From assembly GCA_037176725.1 (NCBI GenBank), contig JAZBRS010000029.1:43162001-43226000 (forward strand): a stretch of 64,000 nucleotides of DNA, written 5' to 3'. Numbering within the stretch: position 1 is the stretch's first letter; the number at the start of each line of letters is the position of its first letter. This DNA comes from Posidonia oceanica. Lineage: Eukaryota; Streptophyta; Magnoliopsida; Alismatales; Posidoniaceae. Positions 54,501-64,000 of this stretch are shown piece by piece. A program made the translations under genes and the position numbers. The notes under the pieces were generated by a model. That model had not been told where the DNA came from. It worked only from the letters and a program-made list of their open reading frames with translations, and did no database searches.

Positions 54501-55779
54501 TCAAAGTGCCCCTCATGTTTTCTATTTTTCTTGCAGATGGGCCCTTTGCTTTTTCAAAAGCTTGCATATAGGTCCTTCAAATGTTATTTTGTTTCCATGA
54601 GGTTTTCTTTTGGCTTGGCTTTCAAACCTAGAGCCTGTTTAGGTTGCACCTAGTTTTTGAACACTGCTGTGGCTGTGCATGCCTGTTTCCTTTCTGGATT
54701 TGCCATTTAGTCCTGGTTTTCTTGGAAATTGCACATAGGCCCCTAGGACCACCTTTTATGGTTTTTTAATGCTTCTTGGCTTTGTTTCTTCTGTCCAAAC
54801 TTTTCCAAAGTTGCATGAGGGTCCCCTGCAGGTTTTCTTTTTGGGATTTGTTCCTATTTGCTGGTTTTTTGCATCTTAGCCCATAAGTTTTCTGAAAATT
54901 GCATTTAGGTCATTTTCTTGCATTTTTGCACACATTCATCCCAATTAACATTGCATTTAGCCCATGCACCACTATAGTAGCATTCTTGCATACATTTGCA
55001 CTCCTTTGCACACATTTAGGGTTGTTTTGCACATAAGCCCCTGCACTTTTCCTATTTGCACATAGGTCCTTTTCTTTGCACTTTTACATGCATTGCACCC
55101 ATACATCATTGCACCTAGTATCTTAGGACACTTTTGAGCACCCTCAGCTCCCATGTATGTGGGAGGACCTGTTCTGCACGTCCCTAGGACCTTTTTACAC
55201 TTAGATCCCTTCTCTTCCTTGGCCCTTGGGCCTTCAGCCTTGAAGCCTGGATATCTTCCGATCGGATCGTCAGATCTTCGCAACCAAGCTACCCAGATCA
55301 TCTTGGCAGAGCGGACTTCCCTGCAGACCATGATTATCTCAAATCAGGCCTCAGATCTCCAAGGTAAGTCCTTCTAAATCATTGCATAGCATTTGTTGCA
55401 TTTGCATGCATTGTTTTTGCATCTTGTTTTCCGTGCATGTAGATTAGGGCCTCCCCTCTTGCCTATCTACTCTACTTCCTCTTTTCGCGTCTTCTTAGTG
55501 TTTTTGGGTTGAGTTTGTCCTCAGATTCACTACTGATTGCATCCTTCTTCCCCCTTTTCCACGATCCGATTGCACAGCGAGCTTTGGGCAGCGTGCGAGA
55601 TACATTGTGGGACGATTTAGTGGGAAACAGTCACAGAATAGTGGTGATCCCTCCACTTGCTTTCTTTCCCCTTTGCAGGTCTTCACACCTGCATTGTGTG
55701 GTTCTTTCGGTGTTTGTTTTTGCACTCACATCACTTATCTCTCCTTTGCATCCAGGCTGGTAGTCCTAACTACCCAGTT

Positions 55780-56220
55780 GATGCCCGTCATGTCGTCTGA
55801 TCTTCCCCTTTGCTTGTCATACCCCTGCATTGCGTGGCTTTTCCGATGTTTTGCTTTTACGATTACATTGCTTGTTTTCCGCTCGGATTTGCTTCCCCTT
55901 TGCTTGTCATACCCCTGCATTGTGTGGCTTTTCCGATGTTTTGCTTTTAAACTTGCATCGCCTATTTTCTACCCGGATTTGCTTTCCCCTTTGCTTGTCG
56001 TACCCCTGCATTGCGTGGCTTTCTGATGTTTTGCTTTTACGATTGCATTGCTTGTTTTTCACCTGGATTTGCTTTCCCCTTTGCTTGTCATACCCCTGCA
56101 TTGCGTGGCTTTTCTGATGTTTTGCTTTCGCGTTTGCATCACTTGTTTTCTGCCTGGACTTGCTTTCCCCTTTGCTTGTTGCACCCCTGCATTGTGTGGT
56201 TTTACCGACATTTTGTTTTA
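55780..56220 (+). repeat. E4 LTR minisatellite: about 90-bp unit, 5 copies
   Basis: ACCCCTGCATTG recurs at about 55821, 55911, 56002, 56092 and 56183 (steps of 90-91). Units contain GTGGCTTTTCCGATGTTTTG. It occupies the same LTR position as the 30-bp array of the solo LTR. Confidence 0.9.
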
Positions 56221-56239
56221 ATCGCTTGCATTTGCATTA

Positions 56240-56515
56240 GGGCAGTGATGCTTACTGCCTGGAGTTCTCACGAACCAGGGTTCGCCTGGTTCGGAACACA
56301 GACAGTGCTGCTGAGCACTTAGATAGCACATTTAATTCCTTACACGCATTCCAACACTTAGAGCACACATTTGAGCATCTAATTAGGCATTCATGACACT
56401 TAGGCATTGAAAGCATGCATTTTCCCTCAAAAGCGAGTGTAAACCTAGAAAGACCGCTTCTCGGGTGTGTCGAGGGTGCCTAACACCTTCCCCACGTGTA
56501 ACAGGAGTCCTTACC
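56240..56515 (+). other. E4 LTR conserved block: double hairpin and GGTGCCTAA box
   Basis: Hairpin I is GGCAGT-GATGCTT-ACTGCC (56241-56259). Hairpin II is GAACCAGG-GTTCG-CCTGGTTC (56272-56292). GAGGGTGCCTAACACCTTCC lies near 56471. The four LTR families here share this order. Confidence 0.8.
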
Positions 56516-56664
56516 CTTTTTCTGGCCCACAATGACCCTTTTGCCCTCGTCCTTGGCATGAGACATCCTTTTTGCATAGCATTTGCATTGAATTGCATCC
56601 TCTTGTGTGGTTTTGCATGTTTTTCATGCATTTCCTCGGTCTTGATTCCCCGTAAGTCACACAG

Positions 56665-56682
56665 TGGCGACTTTGCTAAGGA
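56665..56682 (+). other. E4 primer-binding site
   Basis: TGGCGACTTTGCTAAGGA, one base after the LTR end. It is the tRNA-Arg type with three differences from the consensus of E1 and E2. Confidence 0.88.
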
Positions 56683-57850
56683 TTCAGACCCTGGCTCTCT
56701 TCTCCCGCTTCCTGCTTGCATTGTTTTTGCTTGCAATGCCTGTTTACATGCTTTATTGCCTGCTTTACCTTTACATGCTCTACTGCTTACCTGTCTTTAC
56801 TTATTTACCTGCTGGCTTATCATTACTTTTCTTTCTCGCATAATGCATGTCTAAATACTTGTTTGGCACAATAATGCATGCCTTTTGAGTGATAATTGCC
56901 TTGTTTTACACTCTTGCTATGCCACTGCACCCGCACATGCCCTGCATACTATGCCTTTTGACATGCTAAGTGTTCCTTTCCACTATCATGTCCACATACA
57001 CTTAGCACATAACATGCCCATGCCTTTTGCTGTGATGTGTGTTGATTGCCTGCCATGTTTGGGTGTTTTCTTCCCTGTTTTTACTCTAGGCTTAAGGACA
57101 AGTAGAGACTGGTTGCTCCCCTTCCCTTGGCAAATAAAAACAGCAAGTAAAAGTCAAATCTAGGATCTACTAGAGACCTCAACACACCTTCACCCCTGGG
57201 TTAATAAAACGTGCAAGATGAAAAAACTTTAATCATTTTGCATGAAGCATCATATAGGACATGCATCTTCTCATCCCTGAGTCTACCTATTAGCTTGAGA
57301 AGGACAATCCCGGTCTCTTGTTCAGCTGCTTTGGCATAGAGCGAGTCGATCGATCTGTCCCCTCTTGTCAGGGGTCGTGTCGGTGTTGCTAGTGGGTACA
57401 ACCCATGCTTAGGCAGGATCAAGGCCACTACTGCATCACTCGTCGTACTTGAGCTCTGGGCCAAGGTCTAGACGGGAGCCTTATTTTCTGACTGAGTCGG
57501 TGACCCGCACACTTGTGAGTCCGAAGTAGACAACTTACTAGGACACATTAGATTGGTGAGAGAGAGCATGCTAGATAGCATACCATCTGCATGATTGCAT
57601 TCATAACACCAACTAAACATTTGCTTTTTTCCTTCAGGTTCTAACACCTATTTGCTTTGTTTGCAACAGAGATCAGTGAGCGAGTTCCCTTGTCGGGGCT
57701 TGAGTGCTTCGCTTCACTGACGCCCCTGTTGCGTCTCCTGTTTTCGACCCTCCCTTTCCTGAGCTATTCGCCTTTGCAAATATAGCTCCTCCTAGGCACC
57801 CTTCTTCACCTTTCCGTCGCAGGCCTGTTCTTACCCGCTCTCGGTCAGCC
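56683..57850 (+). other. E4 5' leader
   Basis: No gene seen. 57280-57550 is the leader block shared with E1 and E2. TGC-rich words dominate 56700-57060. Confidence 0.65.
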
Positions 57851-58765
57851 ATGGCCTAGCACACTCTTGAGCCTTTGCTCACTCCTGTTGTTCCAAAGGG
57901 TTCTGTTTCAGTTCCTCCGACTCTTGTTTCCATTCCTCCTGTGCCTTCGGTGACACCAGGGTTTCCCCCTCTGTCGCTTAGGGCACCCCAGCATCCTGTG
58001 GGGTAGTGGCAGACTCACACTACTCTGGACTCAGTCACTGATCCTGTTTTGGTGACCTATGCTCGCGCTCTAAAGGCGCCTCCGCCCCCTCCTTCCTTGG
58101 GTATTGTCACTTCTGACGCCCACCCTGCTGCGGTGACTTCTGCCTGAGGATCTTATCCTCCTGGACAGTCTAAGTCCTCCCCATCTGGTCCCTCGCCGGT
58201 ACTACAATTCAGTATTCCCACTGACGAGACCCCTAAAGAGCGGTACCAGCGCTTGGCGGAGCTTGCCCAGATCTTTCAGCGCCTGGCTCTGTCTGCCTGC
58301 CCTCCTCCAGCTCCTTCTGCACCTGAGGTCCCTCTACATTTTGTTCCTGCTCTCCAGGCATTCTCTTCTACCCTGCCGCCCTGGCCATCGCCCTAGCTAC
58401 TCTCTGCTCCGGTGATAGGGGTGCAGCCTCCCCCTTCTGCGCACACTTCATTCACCGCACAGCATGCACCTCCACCACCTGGTGGCCAGCCCCTCGGGCT
58501 GGTTCGAGCACAGCACTTCTCTAGCCCGTTGCCTGGCACCGTGCCACTGCAGCAGCTATTGCTCCCACGATCTCCACAATTCACTACACCGCATCCTGCA
58601 TATCCCCATCCAGTGCATCAGCAATTCCCCCTACATACTTTGCACCAGCCGCAGCACCCACTCCACATCTGCATGGATACACCGGCCATCCCGTTGCTTC
58701 ACCAGGCGACACGATGGTGGATCCACCAGAGGAGCACCTCGGCACGACCCATACGGCGTATGTAG
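57851..58765 (+). pseudogene. E4 proline-rich 5' ORF upstream of gag
   Basis: It starts at the ATGGCC shared with E1 and E2. The second codon after Ala is already TAG, where E1 and E2 read CAG. Further stops are TAG near 58003, TGA near 58144 and TAG near 58394. The rest (YQRLAELAQIFQRLALSA and so on) aligns with E1. The frame overlaps the gag ATG by 52 bases and is offset by -1, the same relation as in E1. Confidence 0.65.
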
Positions 58766-60477
58766 TCCCTACCCTTGTTGTCCCATCTCCTTTGGCAGTA
58801 ACTCCAGGATCCAACGACGACAGGTTCGCCGTCCTAGAGAAGGCACTTCGACAAGTGCAGGGTATGGACTTCCACTCCTACCAGTTCCAGGTCCTCTGTT
58901 GCTTTCCAAAGGCGGTACTCCCACTGAAATTCAAGATCCCGGCATTTGACAAATACAATGGTAGGGGCTACCCCATCGCCCATTTGAAGGCGTATTGCGA
59001 AGACTTGGCTCAGCTTCAGGCTGATGACAGGTTAATGATCCACCTGTTTCAAAAGAATCTTACTAGCCCGGCCCTCAAGTGGTTCACGTCACTTGATATG
59101 GCCACCATTAAGACCTGGAACGACCTAGGCAGGGCATTCCTAGAACAGTATTCCTTCAATCTTGACCTGGTCCCTACGCACGAGGACCTCGTCGCTCTCA
59201 AGTAGAGGAATAACGAGCCGTTCAGGGAGTACGTCGGTCGTTGGCACGCCCTAGCTGCACAAGTTCGCGATAGACCCTCTGACGAGGAATCTATTGAGAT
59301 TATCATTAGGGCCGCGCAACCATCCACTGGTGCTCTACTTGCCATTCAGGCTATCACTAGTTTTGCATCTCTGATTTCGGTCGGCACACACGTGGAGAGC
59401 ACCCTTCGGAGCGGCAATTTCCCAACACTCTCCATCTTCGCCAAGCAAGCCACATCCCCCAGCAGCGGCGGTAGCAGCAGCAACACCAACAACAACGGCG
59501 GTGGCAACAACAACAACCCTAGAAGGAGGGATCCCCCACGGCCTGCAGTTGCTTACGTCGACTCTCCTATCGCTCCTATCCACATGGTAGCTCCGCTCAG
59601 CCCAAATCAGGTAGTGTATACACCCACACCTAGTGCACCTCACACACCACAGATCACCACCACTGCCCAACCGGTCTACTCAGCCCCACCGGTTTGGCAA
59701 GGACAAAACCAAGGGCAGAGATGGCCCCACCCTCAGCGCAACTACACTCAGGTAGTAGAGCCGTTGAGCGTCGTCCTTCCCAAGGTCGTGTCACTCCTCA
59801 CGCTCCCCGAAATCCGCCCACCACCGAATCCTCTTCCGAGGTGGTATAGGACGGATCACTTCTGCGATTTTCATCGAGTAGTCGAGCACTCGACGAACAA
59901 TTGCTTCACTCTACGGGGAGCCGTGCAAGACCTGATTGACCGGATGGTCATCAATATCAACACTCAGGAGGCAGCATCTTCCTCCACCCCTCCACCAGCA
60001 TCCCCCTCTGCATTAGGAGCAGCTCCTCATAATCCAAGCATCGTCCACCAGCCCTTGCCTGAGCATTCTGGCCCAGGAGGCGCGAGGACTTCAGGTGTGC
60101 ACTCTCTCTTCCCCTCTGGGCTCGCTACGTCTGTGGTGGACCCTTCTGATCTGATCTAGGATCTTTCTGTGCCCGTTTCCTCTTCTCTTTATCTTGCGGC
60201 GCTTGCTAGCTTCGAGTCAGAGATTCACATGATTCGACTGGACGCCAAGCCGGAGCGTACTACCGTGAGACCTGCCATACAACCAGAGGCTCAACCCCCC
60301 ATCTGCCTGCAGGCCAGACCCCAGCCAGAACCAGCATAGCCTCCACAGCTACAACCTTTACCTGCCTGCCAACCTGCTAACACCTCGGCAACCCCTCTCG
60401 AGCTCGTAGCTCGTGTTCCCCTGGTTATTAACCTAACCCGGGATACCCACCGCATTCATTATGACTACGCTGCAGAA
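58714..60477 (+). pseudogene. E4 gag
   Basis: Starts MVDPPEEHLGTTHTAYVV. Capsid motifs: YQFQVLCCFPKAVLPLKFKI, YNGRGYPIAHLKAY, HLFQKNLTSPALKWF, RAFLEQYSFNLDLVP and FREYVGRWH. A zinc-knuckle-like CDFHRVVEHSTNNC follows. TAG at 59203 stands where E1 has Gln (AIKQ); further TAGs are at 60157 and near 60337. Everything else is open in one frame. Gag forms the particle that packages element RNA. Confidence 0.9.
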
Positions 60478-61656
60478 ATGTGTGCGGATGTCACGTGGTC
60501 GGGGAGGGTGTACAGACCCGCCGCCCCAGCAACCAAACCTGTAGCCCCAATAGCCAGGCCTAACCCCCTTGAACCTACCCTGCCTGCAAACCAACCACTA
60601 GTAGACCCATCCCCACCTATGAGCCAGCCTCTAGTAAGCCAATCCCTTGATCCCCCCTCTGCAGAACCTACCACCAAAACCACTATCCCTGCTACCAAAA
60701 AAGTCCAGCCTTCAGCTGACATAACGGCCTAGCTGAAAAAAGTAAAGGCTGACATATCCATCTGGGACCTGATCCATTCTTCCCATGAACACCGAGAGGC
60801 TTTTCTCCGTGTGTTCCAGGCCACCCATGTGTCCCAAACCATCGAGCCTTCAACTCTGGAGAATATGGTAGGCATGATCGTGGAGCCGCAGGTCATCTCT
60901 TTTTTAAGCGATGAACTGCCTTCGGCGGGGACTAACCATAATCAACCCCTGTTCATCACAGTGCAGTTCAAAAGATTCTGCATTCCCCTCTCGCTGGTTG
61001 ATAATGGGTCAGGCCTTAACGTCTATCCCCTGCGCACAGCATTGAAGCTCGGATTCAAAGCTGAGGACATCACGCCTGCCGTGAAGGGAATGACCACTTT
61101 TGACAATACACACCATGATTCTCTGGGGATCCTAGTTATTCCTCTTACCATTGGCCCGGTCGAATTCAATGTTGAGTTCTATGTCGTCGACTTGGAGCCC
61201 TCTTTTAATCTTCTGCTTGGGCGCCCTTGGCTGCACAAGCATCAGGTGATCCCCTCGACCCTCCACCGAGTGATCAAGTTTCGCTACGACGACGATGTTA
61301 TCATTGTAATGGTGGAAAACTTTGACAAGGAACTGGTCAAGGTGGTCTCTTCTGTATCCCAGCCAACTGTCCAATTTGATCCTAAGCTGACGGATACCTT
61401 GTACCGTGTTAACCGGTTCGAGCCGGTTAATTTTATTCCTCTTCTTGAGCGTGTCAACTCTCTGGCCGTTCATTGCAACCCTTCCAGGATGGTCGAGAAC
61501 ATTTGCCGCAGGTGGGGCTATGAGAAGGGAACGCCACTTGGGCGTCACAACCAAGGGATCGCTGAGCTGGTTACTACCGAAGAGTGCGAAAAGTTCCAAG
61601 GCCTAGGATATGAATGGCAACCCCACGATGGTGAGTGCCTGCATTCAGGGAAGTAG
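60478..61656 (+). pseudogene. E4 protease with G-patch-like domain
   Basis: The retropepsin motif LVDNGSGLNVYPLRT and the strand LLLGRPWLHKHQVIPST are intact. The G-patch-like module RRWGYEKGTPLGRHNQGI with FQGLGYEW lies near the end. A TAG at 60730-60732 (TA*LKKVKADIS) replaces a Gln of E1 (SQLKKVKADIS). The segment ends at a TAG at 61654-61656. The first quarter is a Pro/Ala-rich linker. Confidence 0.88.
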
Positions 61657-62961
61657 AAGCTCATGATCCCTCGGGACCTCACTAACTTCATCAGTGCAGG
61701 TATTCTCGACCCGAACACGAGCCCAACAACAGCCCAACCAGCACCATGCCAGAGCCCCCCACTGCCGACAAAGGAGTGGGTCTACATAGAGGATTGTTAT
61801 TCTGATGAAGAGTAGCCTGGCACGGTTATCCTAGCACAATCCAAAGAAGAAGCCCACATCGGCCCTACAATCTCCCGGTCAGTCTGCCTGGCCCTCCCTT
61901 ATCCTGATACAGTGGCAGATTTAGCAAAGTTTGTGCCAGAGATGATAGTTTCCTCTTCTACAGCTTCACTAGTGCCTATGACAGCCATTTCAGCAGCTCC
62001 AGTATCAAGAGTACCTCTACAGGCACTAGCCACTTGTCCACTCACGGCTGTAGCCGCACCAGTACTGAAGTTACCTTTTCTGGGGGTGCAATTAGTCGAT
62101 TCAGGCAACGGTGTGACTCAGCCCGCCTCATCAGTAGCTCCACAAGCAAAGCAGGCGGCACCATCAACCATACCGCCGTCAGCTTCAGCAGATCTAACGT
62201 TGTGGAAGACCCCCACCACTACTACAGAGAAACAACCACCATCACACATGGTTGCTGGTGCTTCATCCCTTAGAGCAACCGTCCAGCTATTGGACCATCA
62301 GAAGAGCGCCTTTGCCTCCCCTCCGACCACAGCACTGTCCCTATCAGCCCCACTGTCAGTGACATCCCTGACCAGCCTGTTCACATCTCTGATCCCTCCA
62401 GTGCCGCAACCAGTCGTGCCAGGAGGTCAACCAACCAACCAGCTAGTAACAGAACAGGTGCCCCGACCGGTGATATGTTTAGAAGCCAGAGCAGGCCCCG
62501 TAGGTGCAGGAATCGTCAGGCAAGACTCTGAAGAGGTTGCTTGTGCCTATTACGTCGACACGCCCTTCGAAGATGAGGAAGGTGCGACTGTGGAAGCCCA
62601 GGTGGCTAACAAGCTTGAAGACTTGGAATTGCTCTTCCAAGAACAACTCATGGTGTTCGCTGAAGACGCCGTCGAGCAGCACACGCTGAAGAAAGGGAAA
62701 GCCGTGGCCCCGGATCCCTCCCTGCTGCAAGACCATTCCTCAATCATGGTCTTGGAAGAAGAACTGGAGGCAGCATCCACTAGACCGGACGAGTTAATCA
62801 ATTCGCAACCTGGAGGCGAGTCTTGGTGGTTCGTGCAGCGCATGCCCCGCATAAGCAGCACATCCAGCGACAGTACACAGATTCGTCGCCTAGGGAACAG
62901 TTGTCCATCTCTGGCACTCCCCGCAAGCACACCTGAAAACACGGAGCATGAGACAGTATAG
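61657..62961 (+). pseudogene. E4 linker between protease and RT
   Basis: Same frame as gag and protease. TAGs are near 61813 (SDEE*, Gln in E1) and at 62959. It is Ser/Pro/Thr-rich and then acidic (YYVDTPFEDEEGATVEAQ, LEDLELLFQEQL, SIMVLEEELEA, RPDELINSQPGGESWWFVQR). It aligns with E1 10896-11968 and has no fold I recognise. Confidence 0.75.
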
Positions 62962-64000
62962 GCAGTAGCTGTGGTAGACAGAGTAGTCCCAGTATTCCAG
63001 ACAGTCCCAGCAGTGACAGTGGTGCCAAAGCCGTCAGAACAGACAGAGCAGCCAGATCAATCAACAGGACCAGGGACCACTGAAGCAGGCGTCACCCACC
63101 GAGTCCACAAAAATACTCGGGTGAGCGTGACCATCCTGAGGTGTCATCCGGATCAAGAGGTGGAACCTGTCCACTCCTTCGACATTACAGATCCTACATT
63201 TGAGAAGGAGATCCTCTCAAAACTCATTGCATGTGAGGAGGAGGGGGATTTAGGCGTAGATGAGAATGATGAATCGTCGCCTGAGTTCCAGCCTTATGAT
63301 GACGACCCGGAAGGGCCCAACCTCCACGTCGAGGAAGAGATAGAGGTTATCAATGTTGGCACAGCTGAAGATATTAGAGAGGTTCGCATCAGCGCCCTAC
63401 TGCCGCCCCGAGCCAGAGCAGAGTTTATTGCATTCCTCATGGAATACGCAGATGTCTTTGCCTGGAGCTATGAAGACATGGTCGGCCTTGATGTCGAGAT
63501 CGTGGTGCACAACTTGCCTTTAGATCCAGATGCGAAGCCAGTAAAGCAGAAGCCCCAAAAATGCCGACCACAATGGCTACTCAAAATCAAGGAGGAAATC
63601 ATGAAGCAGCACAGCGTTGGTTTTCTCAAGGTCGTCCTCTATCCAGAGTGGCTTGCAAACATTGTGCCAGTGCCCAAGAAAGATGGCCGAGTCCGGATAT
63701 GTATCGACTACAGGGACCTGAACAAGGCGAGTCCCAAGGACGATTTCCCATTGCCTCATATCGACGTCCTAGTCGACAACACTGCAGGCCACAAGATGCT
63801 ATCTTTCATGGACGGCTTCTCCAGCTACAATCAGATCAGAATGGCGGAAGAAGACATGGAGAAGACCTCATTTATCACCCCTTGGGGAGTCTTTTGCTAT
63901 CAGGTCATGCCATTTGGGCTCAAGAATGCCGGAGCAACATATCAGAGGGCGATGACAGCATTATTCCACGACCTCATGCACCAAGAAGTCGAGGTCTACG
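62962..64000 (+). CDS. E4 reverse transcriptase, N-terminal part, open to the window edge
   Basis: Open for 346 codons without a stop. After an acidic region come YADVFAWSYEDMVGLDVEIV, KKDGRVRICIDYRDLNKASP, DDFPLPHIDVLVDNTAGH, SFMDGFSSYNQIRMAEED and VMPFGLKNAGATYQRAM, ending in HQEVEVY just before the expected YVDD box. It aligns almost residue for residue with the E3 RT. RT copies element RNA into DNA. No true start is present: it is the continuation of the gag-pro frame after the TAG at 62959. Confidence 0.92.

Larger units (their letters stand above)
50680..56663 (+). repeat. E4 5' LTR
   Basis: 5984 bp, from TGTAGACACCCCACTTTAGC to CCGTAAGTCACA, then G and PBS. It contains telomere-type repeats and a U6 copy near its start, an AT-rich purine/pyrimidine tract (51560-52200), a CCCAAA-rich and then GC-rich part to about 53540, and a long T-rich part with GGTCC words. 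A 90-bp minisatellite, a double hairpin and the GGTGCCTAACACC block follow. Possible splice donors are CACAGGTAAACTCC (about 53390) and CCAAGGTAAGTCC (about 55358). It lacks the roughly 110-160-bp extension past the relic PBS that the other LTRs have. Confidence 0.92.
50680..64000 (+). mobile_element. E4: Ogre/Tat-like LTR retrotransposon, 3' part off window
   Basis: The plus-strand order is 5' LTR (50680-56663), PBS, leader, proline-rich ORF, gag, protease with G-patch, linker and RT, which runs off the window. It inserted into E3 RT; the five bases before it are GTATT, whose partner is off window. Gag, protease, linker and RT share one frame from 58714 to 64000, interrupted by seven TAG codons and no other stop by my reading. 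Confidence 0.92.

Overview
The window is plant nuclear DNA made entirely of nested Ty3/Gypsy LTR retrotransposons. I found no host protein gene. A plant source is indicated by the plant-type U6 snRNA copy, CCCTAAA telomere-type repeats, and the lineage of the elements. They look like the Tat/Ogre lineage: LTRs of about 3.3-6.3 kb; a primer-binding site (PBS) TGGCGACTCYGCTGGGGA of the tRNA-Arg type; gag-pro-pol in one frame; a second, archaeal-type RNase H; an extra PMD/DUF7745-like gene; and tandem repeats upstream of the 3' LTR. Family names come from memory; no database was searched. Host species is not resolved.

Layout: Element E1 (minus strand, left end outside the window) covers 1-23129. 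It has a 3' LTR (1-4205), 3' hairpin arrays (4780-7040), a PMD-like gene (7302-8504), integrase (9994-10895), linker, protease with G-patch, gag and a proline-rich 5' ORF up to 16017, PBS (17329-17346) and a 5' LTR (17348-23129). Its RT and both RNase H domains are deleted. E1 sits inside an older related minus-strand LTR, E5 (23130-24617). E5 in turn sits inside the 5' LTR of E2 (plus strand, 24618-38547), a gag-only derivative. E2 is inserted in a PMD-like gene of the oldest element, E3 (38548-50679, pol on the minus strand). E3's reverse transcriptase is split by a solo LTR (43667-49975) with a perfect 5-bp target duplication. E3 is then cut by E4 (plus strand, 50680 to past the window end), which carries a U6 retropseudogene in its LTR and a gag-pro-RT frame interrupted only by TAG codons.

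None of the elements looks able to move on its own. The most unusual structures are: (1) cassettes of an 18-bp perfect palindrome with 11-nt spacers dispersed through the E2 LTRs; (2) homologous hairpin arrays in the 3' regions of E1 and E2 whose stems show compensatory changes; (3) old PBS-like sequences 110-160 bp inside the LTR ends, suggesting LTRs that grew by switching to a downstream PBS; (4) a PMD-like gene that is antisense and intron-containing in E3 but sense and intronless in E1.
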